Positions 12,319 to 23,519 of a stretch of 64,000 nucleotides of DNA are shown here, piece by piece. Numbering within the stretch: position 1 is the first letter of the stretch; each line of letters starts with the position of its first letter. The stretch spans positions 1 through 64,000 of the forward strand of contig JBAJFG010000030.1 in the NCBI GenBank assembly GCA_037903475.1. The letters run 5' to 3'. The translations under genes and the position numbers were made by a program. Origin of the DNA: Ancylostoma caninum (lineage: Eukaryota; Nematoda; Chromadorea; Rhabditida; Ancylostomatidae). Below the pieces are notes generated by a model. The model had not been told where the DNA came from, made no database searches, and saw only the letters and a program-made list of their open reading frames with translations.

Positions 12319-13729
12319 GCATTGATTGTGCATTAACACTCAGTACGGCCAATGACTGCGATTTTTGAAACCGATTTTTCATACATATACTGTTTTCTGC
12401 GATGAAAAACTATTATAAGTATTTTTAGTGTTATTTTTTCTTTTTCTGAGTAGCACAGGTGTATTATATAAACTTATGAAAAATAGCAAATAAAACTAAA
12501 TCGTGTGAAATCACTGTTGCTAGTCTAGTTGAAGGAAATTACAAAATCCTGGATAGATCTTCGCACCTAGTAAAGGTAAGCATACTCACACTTTTTACTC
12601 AAGGGAGTCACACAATCCACAAATCAATGCCACTTGAAAATATAGGTACAGAAAATACAAGCAAAACTTGAAGAGAAAGTGAACAAAAGCTGAGCGCAAA
12701 AAGAGCGAAAATGGATCTAAAACAAGAAAAAATGAGGGGGCGGGGATTGTAGATATAGATGATTGCAATATGATAGTAACGAAATGAAATGATACGCCAA
12801 AGAATCCACAACGGAACAGATAGATCAATACTGGCCAATGTTCATATAACAACTTGTGAGACACAGGATTAGACATAATTAATACTATCCCAAAGGACCG
12901 TTCAATTCAATAGAACGCCCCCCCCCCCCCCTCCTTAAGACCATAAAAATGAAGTCCATGAACAGCTTCAGATTTGGTTACAAGAAGGTTTTGAGTTCAA
13001 CTCCAAATCAAATCCAATCCTCACCCACCAAATTTCGTCCTGAGAAGATTATTGGAAGGATGGTAGGGCTATTTTGGATGCCACACAATTTGGAATGGAA
13101 GAAATTTGAGAACTATTCCACTAAGGTGAAATATATTCCACAAATGAATTCAAATGTATTTTCCTTGCCCTTTACGTAGATCCAGCCCCTCAACCGTCGA
13201 TCCATTTTTCTATGGCGAGTGCCCCATGTCTGTCCAGAAATCCGTCATCAAGCCGACGTCATTCCACGGCGTCTGCGTTTCAATATCTCGTAACAAGTCG
13301 TATTCCGGTCCGTCCATACTCGTCTCAGCGTTTCTTACACACGATACATTACTGCAAAGTAGGCGATTCATGAATATTCAAGTGCGTACAGCTGTTCCTC
13401 AGCGAAGGCTGCAAGGCAGTGCTTTCGAAACACTCCTGAGACACTTCTTTCTAGATTAGTAATCGCGATACAGACAACCTAATATCGTATATTAAAATAA
13501 ATATGTATAAAGATCTAGCAGTAGGATATTCAAATTCAATTAGCCGATTTCAAGTGAGTCAAATTTGTAAATCGTTAAAAAGAAGAGAGAAATACAACCC
13601 TGAGCGAAAGCAAAGAACGGATTTCTTCAGAAATGTAGATTCCCGAAGTGGTTACTGAATTATCAACCAAATTGATTGATTTTTGTGTGGTGTCCACGAG
13701 ATCGATCCAGCCAGAAGCGCATGAGAGGC
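12319..13729. other. Intergenic, poly-C run
   Basis: No gene supported. A 14-base C run lies at 12918-12931. Frames at 12949-13179 and 13154-13459 show no recognised domain. Confidence 0.45.
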
Positions 13730-14011
13730 GATTAGGGGGCGCCCCTAACAAATAAGTCTCTTGTCCACTCCAAGGGTGGGAAATCCTTACCCTTTTGCGA
13801 TTCTGGCGTCAAACTACGCGACAAGTCGGCCGAGGAACACCACGTCGCATTACAAGAAGAAAATCATGGATTGTGCTGTTAAAGGAACTGTAGAGAAAGC
13901 TAGGGCGTACCCCGGAGGCGATGCGCTTCACCAATGTAGTCGTGTGCGAAAAATAGACAAGAACTACTGGCCCTCAAAGGCCAATCAAGCAAGCGGAAGA
14001 ATTGCACGACC

Positions 14012-14561
14012 CGTCTAGCATCGACAAATGTTGGGATGTTGACAGGGAGAAGCTGTGAACTCGCTGATAAGTTGATGAAGTGCGAGTCGACATCGCTTGT
14101 GTACAGGAAGCGAAGTGGAAAGGAGCGAAGGCGCGCGATATTGGCGATGGGTATAGGCTCATACACTATGGCACAACATCTGGGCGAAATGGAGTTAAAA
14201 TCGTCATCAGCGACGCCTACCGAAACTTCGTCACCGGCGTTCCACGCATCTCCGACCGTCTCATGTCTATCAAGATCACCGGAGGAGGCGACACATTGCG
14301 AGTTGTATGTGCGGATATACTAACGACATGAAGGAGTATTTGTACCGCGATCTTGAAGCGCTCACGCAGGAGTTCGGAGAAAATGAAAGTATAATAATCG
14401 ACAGTGACCACAATGGACATGTCGGGTCTAGTAAATATGGGTATGAGAGGTGGTACGGCGGTCGAGGCCGTATTTCAGCCGACGGTAGCACTTTGACGGA
14501 AGCTGAATGTAGAGCGAACGCTACGTGGAGCAAGTGGAGGCAGCTAACTGGTCTAATGTGA
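14012..14561 (+). pseudogene. LINE endonuclease domain, frameshifted
   Basis: The reading starts with STNVGMLTGRSCELA, the usual N-terminus of these endonucleases. It continues with VDIACVQEAKWKG (the catalytic Glu of the QE motif), GVKIVISDAYRN and RISDRLMSIK in the next frame. After a further shift come an SDHNGHVGS segment, where intact relatives have GDLNGHVGS, and ATWSKWRQLTGLM. At least two frameshifts separate these blocks and the Gly-Asp-Leu before Asn is altered, so it cannot encode a full enzyme. Part of the domain between about 14320 and 14340 is also lost. Confidence 0.85.
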
Positions 14562-14568
14562 GGTCCCG

Positions 14569-15018
14569 TTGAAGCTGAAGTCAAAGACTTATCGCACAGT
14601 AGTCCGACGTATTGCGCTGTATGGAGCGGAATGCTGGCCAACCACTTTGAAGCATGAGCAGACCCTCCACACATTGGAAATGAGAATGCTTCGCCAGACT
14701 CACTGGATTACTGACAGGGTGCGAAATGAAGACGTACGCTCACTGTTTGGAGTAGCACCCATTATTGCAAAGACGCGAGAGGCTCGGCTACTTTGGTACG
14801 GTCACGTACTGAGAAGTGACGACAGCTCAGTCGCCATATCAGCAATGAACATCACCGTGGAAGGACGTATACCGAGAGGAAGACCGAAGACTCGGTGGCT
14901 AGACAGGATTGAAGATGATATACTGTTTCTCAAGCTTAGTGTGGATGATGTGTACGACCGAAGGAAATGGCGCAATCGCACAAGAAACGCCGATCCCAGA
15001 TGCTCGGAAACAGGCTAA
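14569..15018 (+). pseudogene. LINE reverse-transcriptase C-terminal region
   Basis: About 149 codons beginning KLKSKTYRTVVRRIALYGAE, then the conserved TLEMRMLR, RNEDVRSLFGVAPI, ARLLWYGHVLR and GRPKTRWLDRIEDD blocks. These mark the region after the polymerase fingers and palm in LINE polyproteins. The catalytic YxDD region lies in the deleted part. The frame is intact from its first codon to a TAA, so loss of the core rather than point decay inactivated this part. It follows the endonuclease remnant by a few bases, out of frame. Confidence 0.88.
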
Positions 15019-15022
15019 TAAG

Positions 15023-15576
15023 AAGAAGAAGGAGAAGTCCACGAGATCCTGCCGAATCTACCAAAAATTGGCCGAACTCAACCAAAAAATCGGCCAAAAT
15101 TCAGCAAAAAGGTCCGGTTCTCGGCAACAAATGTATATTTGATCCCAACAATAAGTATAGTAATAATCAATCGTAAATGAAAGAAAAAACTGCTCAATGC
15201 TCACTAACAAAATTTGAAGTCGAAATCCGGCTCATCGCTGGTCCTAACACACATGGCCCTCGTGGCTACGTATCCTGACCCCAAATGTTTTAGCCAGGGC
15301 TAACACGCTTGCATCACAAACCACCAAAATAGCATGTTGCTGCGAAACTAGCACGTAACTAGCAAAAAATGCGCCACCACCATTTCTGAAATAGCCCGCC
15401 AAATAAAGATATCACGCCATTTATTTCTTTGTTAGGCTAAAATAACGCAGCACACACGCTAAGCACGAGCCGGTTTGAGGCTTCTATTTGAGACTGTAAA
15501 CAATCAGTTGTAAGGGGATATGCTAGCCTTATTCTCCTCTCAATAGTCCTTTCCCTATATCGCTACCTCTAGACAC
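15023..15576. other. Downstream flank between LINE and minus-strand gene
   Basis: Starts with short A-rich repeated words (AAAATNGGCC, about three times), then featureless AT-rich DNA with no supported gene. Confidence 0.45.
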
Positions 15577-17231
15577 TCAGGGAGATCCTCCTCTCCCATC
15601 CAGAACGAGAACCAACCTCTGGAACACCTTCTCATCAACCATCGTACCAAATGTCCTCGCAAGTGGCGCAGGTGTAGGAACCACCTGTGCACCACCAGCG
15701 TAGACCTCATTCAGATATTGGCCACTGGTACTTGTTGTACGATGACGTACTTGTGCCTCAGGGACGAGTTCATCACTATAGACGTACTGTAGATCCTAAA
15801 CAGTATAACTTGTTCAGAGTAGCAATAATGGTAATACCGTAGCAACCAGTACCTGCTCAGCTGGTTGCTGCGAAGCATAGCAAAACGTAGAGCTCTGCGC
15901 AAAATCCAACAACGGCTGTTCTGTGCTTGATGAGGCGTTCGCCGTAGCAGCCGCGGCGGCCGCATTCGGCTGGTAGAAAAACGGCGGACCGGCCGAGTTA
16001 GCCTGCGCACAAAAGTCGAAACACGAGGGCTGGTCCTGAACGGAAACATTGTTCTAGCATTTTCACGATTTTTCTCAAAACTTAACGTACCATTCCCACA
16101 GCTACAGTAGCCTTCTCAATCGCTGGACCAAAATCAAACGGCTGGACCTGTACGGCTGCTTCGTTAGTCGAGCGGAAAACTCTGGAACAGTCCAGGTTAG
16201 AATGCACCAGAAGGGAGAAATTATAATAATACAGTGGGGTCACCACATAGGCCTACGCCCAGTGGAGTATACTCGATTTCTCGGGATTGATGATGAGGAA
16301 GTAGAAATTACCTCTTGATAGCATCGACGGTAGCGGCAATATTCTCCGTAGGCACCACCAAAATCACAGGCTGAATAATTGGCTGGCTGAAATAAAACCA
16401 AAAATAAAAAGTATAAATATGGATAATAACTCAAATAAACATAGTTATTAGTTATTCTGCCAGTCATTTCGCCTCGCGAAGGTAATGGACGGAACGTTGG
16501 GCCATTTTTTACCCAAACTGATAGTTGATCCATCTGGATTCGGAGTATGATGATTCGCAGTCTTCCCACTGTGGTAGGATCACGAAGAAAATGCTATTGT
16601 TCCCCCCCCCCCCCTCACCCCGCTCGATCCCCCCAAACTGCTCAAAAATACCAGTTATCACAATAGAGTTGTGTATGTCCACCAAGGCACGGATGCATTA
16701 TTGAGATCACCCCTGGTAAACGTGTTAACCTATCCAGATTTACCCTTCACCTTGCACCAATCATGTCAAGGGCTGCGAATTCACTTGTTTTCAAATAAAC
16801 TGGATTTCTTCGGAACATCTGAGGCGTTTCATTTCAACCTTCGGTTTTTAAGCACCCCTTCAAACCGAAAAAAAAACTATTTGATTTATAGTAACGTTAA
16901 CATTCCATTTCTACACTTTACTACCAGCAGTTCTCCTGGTGAAAATGAATGTACTGTGCCCAAGCGACCTGTCTCGTCCAGCAAGCACTAACAAGTAGTG
17001 GTAATGCCAGAAAAATCGTCTGGTCTAGATGGACGAGGAATTTCCCGGGATACGCATTTAGGCAAAATACAGTGAAGTGGCATTACCTTCTGATCTCCGA
17101 GACTTCCTGTGGATGCTTCCCACGAGCCTCATTTCGCATACGACCAGACTTTTTCGATTGCTTCTTGCTTGGCGGCGATTCGGTCCTGGAAGTCGACGGC
17201 TGCTGGAAGTCCTCTGACAACGCAGCTGCAT
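15577..17231 (-). CDS. Uncharacterised Pro/Ser/Gln/Ala-rich protein, 5' incomplete
   Basis: Five exons join in phase on the minus strand: 17231-17087, 16386-16312, 16181-16091, 16035-15853 and 15795-15577 (TGA). All introns are GT-AG and acceptors such as ATTTCAG and CGTTCAG are strong. The joined part encodes about 237 residues. It opens with a charged stretch (SPPSKKQSKKSGRMRNEARG), then IIQPVILVVPTENIAATVDA, FDFGPAIEKATVAVG and an Ala/Ser run (NAAAAAATANASSST). It ends with LQYVYSDELVPEA and PTPAPLARTFGTMVDE. I recognise no family. The basic N-terminal stretch and Gln/Ala-rich middle suggest a nuclear or regulatory protein, but that is only inference. The first visible exon starts in phase 1, so at least one upstream exon is missing. 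Confidence 0.65.
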
Positions 17232-18985
17232 CTGAAATGAAATTTGATGGTATTTCTTCTGAAATCCGAAAAAAAAATCAACACTTTGTCGTAACTGAAC
17301 ATTAAGTAGCAGCCACAGTGAACAAATGAATTTTACCATATAGAAGAGTTATGCATTTTTCTTCAATAAGGACGGTGTAACCATCAATAAATCTAGGGAA
17401 AATGTCCGTAAATTCCTGATAATGAAAAGAATGTCTCATTTTCACTCATTTGTTCAGAGAAACGCTATCAAAAAAAGAGTGGTCAGTGCTTAGGAGAACA
17501 CAAGTTGTAAATTATCACAACGCGTAAGTACGTTGAAAACTTTACCCTCCACCTATCCCACCATATCGGAACCGATGGGGAAATCAAGAACCATCAGAGA
17601 ATGTCGGGTTACCAAAAATGAGGCTGTCCAAGGCTGCAGTCCTGCAGCTAAGCACCTACTCTAGCCGGAAAAAAATCTGGAAAATTAAGACGCAGTGTCA
17701 AGCAATGAGGGGTTTCAGATATATTCTGCCTGGATAAATTCACTATAACAGGCACAACCTAACTTTAGGTTAAAATGTGGGTAAGTTACAGCAGGTGATG
17801 ACGCTTCCACTACCCCCTCTGGTCTCGGATGTATTAGTGGAAAGATGGGTATTCTTATAGCCATGGGTACAGACAACGTCATGTTGATAGGTGCCAAGAA
17901 AAGGATAAATTCGTGTGCGTCTACTCGTTTAGCACGGGTAATCTCAAAGATTAATCCGAACCCTGGTAGAACAAATATCGGAGGCTACATTTGGCAGCGT
18001 TGAATATCTCGGTATAAAGCCTGCATCGCTTGCTAGACCTTCACTGCCAGCTGATCAGACCACCCTCCTCTACACTTCAGCAACTATCGCACATGTAACC
18101 GAATGACTGGCACAGGAAAATACGTTCTTTTTGCAGTGTGCATCAAAGACTACCCCATATACCACTCCAATCGAGGAATCTTCAACTATCTTCCTCACCA
18201 GCCACCTAGGAAACTAGCCATCCAGAATAGAGAGAGATGAGATTTGGCAAAAATGCTGTTGCAGGCGTGGCCATAAAGCAGACCCTTAACAAGCGTGAAG
18301 TTGGTGTTGAAAAAGGTGAGATAAGCTGAATGGGTGAAGAAAAACAAGCGAAAACAAGCATATTCAGCCCTCTGGTTCTGCCAGATGTTAATCCTGTTTT
18401 TGAGTGGGAAGATAAGTGGGACGGTTCGATCAGACAGTGCCAATCGCAAGCAAAACAAACATTAGAATATTCACTGCGTACTTTGGAGTAAATTAACATG
18501 GCCGAGTAAATTATCATAAACAATGACCAGGAGATAATGAATAACTCTCTTTAAAAAAAACCACGCTTTTAATGTAGTTTTTCAAGTTTTTCACTTAAAA
18601 AAATATAATGAAGTTGAGTGAATAGTTCAAGAAAGTCTGAAAGAGTGATACTTATTTACAAATACAAGGATTGCGCTCGTACCGTTCGTTAGAAACAACG
18701 CTAGAAGAGTCGGATAATTTTGTGCTTATGTTTATGAAAAAATGAAAACATTGCTCAAAAATAAGCTAAGACAACAGAACATCCCTGAATTAAAACACGA
18801 ATGAAACTCTAAAATAAAAAAAATCTAAAATAAAACTCTGATGAGAATAAATGGAGAACGGTAAGGAGTGGATCAAACTGCTACGGAGTCCATTATCAGG
18901 GGCAAGGAAGCGGATCCGATACAAAAGAGAGTCGAATAACGGGCAAATCTACTTGTACGGGGTTCGTGAGCCTTCACTGTAGAAT
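17232..18985. other. Region upstream of minus-strand gene
   Basis: Should hold the missing 5' exon(s) of the 15.6-17.2 kb gene, but none could be fixed. Minus-strand frames at 18195-18523 are hydrophobic and unrecognised. 17760-17960 resembles the dispersed repeat also seen at 6.3 and 19.7 kb. Confidence 0.4.
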
Positions 18986-19231
18986 ATGGCACCTTCCGCC
19001 AACAGACACCGTCGACAACGGATTTTTCCCAGCGTGGAGTTGTGGACTCTTCTCAATTTGGGGATTTTTCTGGAATTTCTTTCATCTTCGCACAGCGATA
19101 TGATGCAAACCGTGCTGGAAGCTCAGATATCCGAGCAGCAAAAACAGATCCAGGATCATGAATGCTGCCACCATGAATTTGATGAGAATCATTCACGGCT
19201 AGTCAGTATTCTGGATTATTTTGGCGATTAA
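18986..19231 (+). CDS. Hypothetical small protein
   Basis: An 81-codon ATG-started frame. The N-terminus is basic (NRHRRQRIF), followed by a short hydrophobic stretch (LLNLGIFLEFL) and a Gln/Glu-rich helix-like segment (EAQISEQQKQIQDHECCHHE) that could form a coiled coil. No homologous family is recognised and no partner exon or poly(A) signal was found. It may be an exon of a longer gene or chance. Confidence 0.25.
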   Translation: MAPSANRHRRQRIFPSVELWTLLNLGIFLEFLSSSHSDMMQTVLEAQISEQQKQIQDHECCHHEFDENHSRLVSILDYFGD

Positions 19232-19534
19232 GCGGAAGATAGAGATTATTTGCAGATTAGTGCCAAGTCGATTATTTTCGAGACAAGAAAAAAACTCATC
19301 GCTGTGACCATAGAAAACTGGAATACTTCCCCTTTGGGTATTCCACATAAGGAATTAGCCACTGCCTAAATAAGTTACCAAAAGATTCTGTGGGGAGGGT
19401 TTCCATTGCCACCATCCTTTCCTTAGGTAAAACTATACGCTTACTTGCTCCATTTAATCATTCCGTACGGCCATAGCTTCATGCCTGACGACAATTCTGG
19501 GCTGGGATTCACAAAACCATAACCAAGTGAAACC

Positions 19535-20060
19535 AGGGCTCTGATGCGTCACTAAAGTTACTCATGGTAAACGTGTCAGTTCACCCTTAACCGGGCACCC
19601 ATCTACATCCCCAGCCCCAAAACACCGTTCTTGGATATTGTCTGTGTTATGCTTGCGTAAGCGTGAGATTGAAGCACATGCACAAATCCCAATTAATTTA
19701 CTCATTTCCTGGACGGACGCATCATTCAGACCATACATGGTAAAAGTGTCAACATACCCAATTTCATTGTTCACCAGCCATCCATCAATATGCTTACCCA
19801 CGCGTGACGCTGTCTATACCCAACTACTACCGTTGGGTAATTATGCCCATGGATGCGAAATTACCCGTCCTTTCAATGATGCATCCAGGCCCAGGCTAGC
19901 AAACCTTCTTTTTCCTGCCTGTACGTCCTTACATCACATAGACTATACGATAACCAATCAAGTTACACATCACTGGTCATCATCGCTCGAGAATCCAAGC
20001 CCTGGGATACCTAACCTTAGAACCATAGGTTTTTCCATCATATCTAGATGGGCTATTCTA
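19535..20060 (-). repeat. Dispersed repeat copies
   Basis: The reverse complement of about 19690-19880 matches the order of words in 6268-6530: GGATGCAT, GGGTAAT, CCATGGGCAT and TGGTGAACA..GGGTATGTTGACA. A partial neighbour copy at 19535-19620 repeats the GGTAAACGTGTCA phrase, also present near 16710. Frames at 19562-19801 and 19638-20078 lie in the repeat and are not supported as genes. Confidence 0.45.
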
Positions 20061-20396
20061 GTAAACGCTTTCAATTAAAAATGAAAACGCACAGGAGAGA
20101 TAGTTTACTTCCTTCGAAATGATCCAGAAACAATTGGAATTTCACTATGTATGGTCGCTTCTCAGTCGAGCTACACAAATTCCTCCAAACGACCTTTCAA
20201 AAATTCGTTCACACCTACGTCCTTGTTTCACTTTCTCTCCCGCTGATGCCAACGCTGCCTCGAATAACTGGAATTAAACGCCGTTGTTTGCCGTTTCGTG
20301 AAATTTTTTGTAAAGTGCGCATGGCCTTGTGCGGCTTATCGGGTGGTTTACAGGGTCACAACACACACCCGCACACCTGGACGCCCCGCCCAGCGA

Positions 20397-20409
20397 CCAT
20401 ATATAAATA
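20397..20409 (+). promoter_or_regulatory. TATA box of first collagen gene
   Basis: CCATATATAAATAC lies about 40 bp upstream of the collagen ATG (20445). The distance fits a TATA element with a very short leader. A TTCTCAG just before CAATG at 20436-20442 could alternatively serve as a spliced-leader acceptor. Confidence 0.65.
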
Positions 20410-20444
20410 CTACGGATTGTCTATGCCAACAACAGTTCTCAGCA

Positions 20445-21553
20445 ATGAGTGCTAAGTTCTTCGTCACCGTCGCTTCCGGCGCTTCGGCTCTGGTGATCGT
20501 CGCCAGTTTGATCTGTGTTGGAATGCTCTTCCAGGACATCAACAATTTGTACGATGACGTCATGGATGATATGCAGGAATTCAAGGTAAGGCTACTGCAT
20601 GATGTCTCCAACGATCCATTCATCAACATTTTTGTGATTTTTGAGTCGATGAAATCCTATCAATTACCTAATAGAACCCTTGTCGCCTTTTTTTATGGTG
20701 GCGGGGTGGCCCAGTTCTCTTTTATTTCCTCCTAAAAACTCGTCGGAATGGAAAATATGATGCGAATTTCGAGATCTCTTCCGAAAACTCAGAATTTCAG
20801 ATGCTCGCCAATGAAGCCTGGAAGGAAATGGTCATCCCATCCGCCGCCTCCAAGCGTTCCGAAGTTGGAACAATCTTCGGACGTGACAAGCGTAACGCTG
20901 GACAATGCAACTGCGGAGCACAGCCCAACAACTGCCCACCTGGACCACCTGGACCACCTGGTCAGCCAGGAGAGGCTGGATTGGACGGAGCTAACGGAGA
21001 ACCTGGACGCCCCGGAACCCCAGGAATTTCCTTGTTCAGCCCCAAGGAACAGGTCGGATGCATTCAGTGCCCTGCCGGACCACCCGGACCACCTGGACCC
21101 GACGGACCAGCCGGACCTGCTGGACCCGAAGGACAACCTGGCGCACCAGGAGCACCTGGGCAGGATGGACTACCCGGAGCCGCTGGACCACTTGGAGATG
21201 CTGGAGCACCAGGAGAGCCTGGAGTTCCCGGACAACCTGGTGCCCCCGGACAGAACGGTCAACGAGGACATGGTGCCCCAGGAGGACCCGGACCTGCTGG
21301 ACCACAAGGACCACAAGGACAGCCTGGAGCCCCGGGACAGCCTGGTGCACCTGGACTACCTGGCTCACAAGGACCCGCTGGACCAGCCGGACAGGACGGA
21401 CAGCCCGGAGCTCCCGGAACCGACGGACAGCCTGGAGGACCTGGTCTCCCCGGATCCGATGCCGCCTACTGCCCATGCCCACCACGTACCGCCAACGTCG
21501 AGACTGCACCACAGTCTCAGGGCGGATACAGACGTCGTTTCTCCAAGATCTAA
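20445..21553 (+). CDS. Cuticle collagen (first of tandem pair)
   Basis: Two exons, 20445-20585 and 20801-21553 (TAA), give 297 residues. Exon 1 encodes a signal-anchor-like N-terminus (residues about 8-30 hydrophobic) and [15 protein letters not shown], the conserved nematode cuticle-collagen N domain. Exon 2 begins [10 protein letters not shown] and carries a furin-type cleavage site GRDKR at residues 74-78. A Cys cluster follows (83, 85, 92). Next come Gly-X-Y tracts rich in Pro at X and Y, broken by a CIQC linker. The C-terminus contains a CPCPPRT motif and ends RRFSKI. Such proteins trimerise in the hypodermal secretory pathway, are trimmed at the RxxR site and crosslinked through Cys and Tyr in the cuticle. 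The gene lies about 1 kb upstream of a paralogue in the same orientation. The intron falls after codon 47, phase 0, as in the paralogue. A TATA box and AATAAA support transcription. Confidence 0.97.
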
Positions 21554-21610
21554 GTGGTTTATGCGTACAAGGGATGTTCATCTGAACAAGACACCTCACT
21601 TGATAGAAAA

Positions 21611-21616
21611 AATAAA
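21611..21616 (+). promoter_or_regulatory. Polyadenylation signal of first collagen
   Basis: AATAAA lies 57 bases after the stop codon, at a normal distance for a short nematode 3' UTR. Confidence 0.75.
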
Positions 21617-21906
21617 CATTTTGGCAGCAATGTTGTGTAATTTGTGTATATTCAATCGGATCTTCCTCTTCATCCGCACAGAAAAAATGAAAATTCGAAG
21701 GTTGGTGGCCAAAGAGTCACTGGACTGCAAAAAGTTGGCACACGTCCAAACCGGGAAGTCACTAAGTTTTTGCAATTATGTGTTGATTAAAGCATAGTTT
21801 GTACAGCTGCACACAGTATCATCAAGACTGTTTGGAAGTTGTGCTCGAATGATTGGATTAGCCAAACTAATCATAATAACCAAAGGCAGCATGTATAATT
21901 GAAATT

Positions 21907-21955
21907 ACCTAGGGTAAACGTCAAAATCCATACCTAGGGTAAACGTCAAAATCCA
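21907..21955. repeat. 25-bp tandem duplication
   Basis: Two copies of ACCTAGGGTAAACGTCAAAA plus TCCA, starting at 21907 and 21932. The GGTAAACGT word is shared with the dispersed repeat family of 16.7 and 19.5 kb. Confidence 0.9.
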
Positions 21956-22493
21956 CCCATCATTAACACTAGCGTCAACACGTCTATCCTGGCTAATCCC
22001 AACCACTCGGGCGTAGGTGAAGAAATCTTGGTGGTCATAATGACACAGGTCCTTTCCGAAAACAACAACAAACTAATTTTTATAATAAGTTCCAGACTAA
22101 GTGGGTCACTTCCCGGTAACCATCGATTTTTCAATCAAATATTTTTATCGTTGCATCCTCAGGATTTATGCCTAGGCGGAACCCATACTGTCTAGCGCTG
22201 GTCAGCCTTAAATCCACCCGTTTCTTTCTAGATTCCATCTCCAGCCAGCCGGAATACTTAATGGTTCTTAATGAGTTTACAAAAACACACGCACGTATGT
22301 CCACTAGATCAGCACAGCAAATTGTGTTCACCTATGCGTTCTTCCATCTCAAAACAACCGGATCATGACGAACATGTTCCTTGTTGGGGAGGCAGGAGGG
22401 GGCGTTCCTCGGCTGGAATGGCTGCTGCAATCCACGACGAAAAAAGCTGGAGGCGCGATTAGAAACAAGCGTACACGCCCATGCTTAGTGCAG

Positions 22494-22501
22494 TATAAAT
22501 A
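22494..22501 (+). promoter_or_regulatory. TATA box of second collagen gene
   Basis: TATAAATA lies 43 bp upstream of the ATG at 22537, mirroring the arrangement of the first collagen. A GCGAACAG before the ATG is a possible spliced-leader acceptor. Confidence 0.65.
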
Positions 22502-22536
22502 AGAAGGCGTTCGCGACGCGAACAGGTGACTCCACG

Positions 22537-23519
22537 ATGAGCGCCCGAGTCTTAGTTACGCTTGCGTCTGGAGCGTCCGCTGTTGTCATCTTCATATGCC
22601 TTATTTGTGTTGGAGTGCTTCTACAAGACATCAACAACCTCTACGACGATGTCATGGATGACATGAAGCAGTTCAAGGTGAAAGTTTTCCAGAGAATTCG
22701 TTCAAACACCGAGTAAATATTTACCCTGGAAAAGTCCTCCCTTTTCAGTTCCTCGCCAATGAAGCCTGGCGAGACATGGTTCTACCCTACGGTGGCTCCT
22801 CACGTCGTCAAGAGTTCGGCACCATTTTCGGAAGAACCAAAAGAGCTGCTGATAACGTGATCTGCGCTTGCGACGTAACCGACCACGTCTGCCCTCCCGG
22901 TCCCCCCGGCCCGAGTGGAGCTCCAGGACAGCCAGGTGATGATGCACCTAATGGAGAACCCGGACGCCCCGGCACCCCTGGAATCAGCATCATCAACACC
23001 CACGTTCCCACTGGATGCATACAATGTCCAGCTGGACCTCCAGGACCTCAAGGCCTTGACGGCCCGGAGGGACCTAGAGGACCAGAGGGTATGCCTGGAA
23101 TACCCGGACGGCCTGGCCTCGACGGCAGACCTGGAGAACCTGGACCGCAGGGAGACGCTGGAGAACCTGGACCAAAAGGTTTCGATGGAATGCCGGGAGT
23201 GCCCGGCCGACATGGACAACGTGGACGTGGATTACCTGGACCTGCAGGACTTCCTGGAATGGCTGGTAACCCCGGTAACCCAGGCAACAACGGTCCGGAT
23301 GGTGCACCTGGAGCGCCTGGCCGACCAGGTGAGCCGGGTCGTGCCGGAAGCAACGGGCTCGACGGTCCACCCGGTGTACCAGGAATGCAAGGCGAAGCAG
23401 GACTTCCTGGCTCTGACGCTGCCTATTGTCCTTGCCCACCACGTACGGCAAACGTAGAAGTGCCGGAACCGACTACGGAGCCCGCACAGGCCTACAAGCG
23501 TCGAGTCGCAAGAATCTGA
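22537..23519 (+). CDS. Cuticle collagen (second of tandem pair)
   Basis: Exons 22537-22677 and 22749-23519 (TGA) encode 303 residues. Exon 1 is a 47-codon hydrophobic plus [15 protein letters not shown] block nearly identical in layout to the upstream gene. Exon 2 starts [10 protein letters not shown], with a furin-type site GRTKR at residues 75-79 and Cys at 86, 88 and 95. Gly-X-Y tracts follow, with a CIQC break and the CPCPPRT tail motif, ending KRRVARI. The role is as for its neighbour: secreted trimeric cuticle collagen. The intron position and phase match exactly but the intron is shorter (71 versus 215 bp), so the pair arose by duplication with later divergence. Gly-X-Y frames on other strands here are shadows. 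No clear AATAAA was found after the stop. Confidence 0.97.

Larger units (their letters stand above)
13754..15022 (+). mobile_element. Internally deleted LINE (non-LTR retrotransposon)
   Basis: Contains the beginning of an APE-type endonuclease and the C-terminal tail of a reverse-transcriptase polyprotein, in order and on one strand, but the reverse-transcriptase core is missing. Frameshifts break the endonuclease near 14080 and 14320. The 3' end reads into TAATAAGAAGAAGAAGGAG, a plausible short-repeat tail. The 5' border is approximate. The tail motif GRPKTRWLDRIEDD is common in RTE/CR1-like elements; I do not assign the clade. Confidence 0.85.
21554..22493. other. Spacer between the collagen genes
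   Basis: Holds the 3' UTR and AATAAA of the first collagen, a 25-bp tandem duplication at 21907-21955, and a segment resembling the dispersed repeat with GGTAAACGT words. The promoter of the second gene lies at the right end. No further gene is seen. Confidence 0.5.

Noticed and set aside
11967..12368. 133-codon frame and its minus-strand twin as genes
   Set aside because: Both lie in the two arms of a palindromic MITE and encode the same text.
21036..21599. 187-codon minus-strand frame across the first collagen gene
   Set aside because: Shadow of the Gly-X-Y repeat; the plus-strand collagen reading has clear domains and splice sites.
23048..23353. Minus-strand Gly/Pro-rich frame resembling a collagen
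   Set aside because: Reverse complement of GGN-CCN repeats also yields Gly-X-Y-like text; it lacks the N-terminal domain and Cys motifs.
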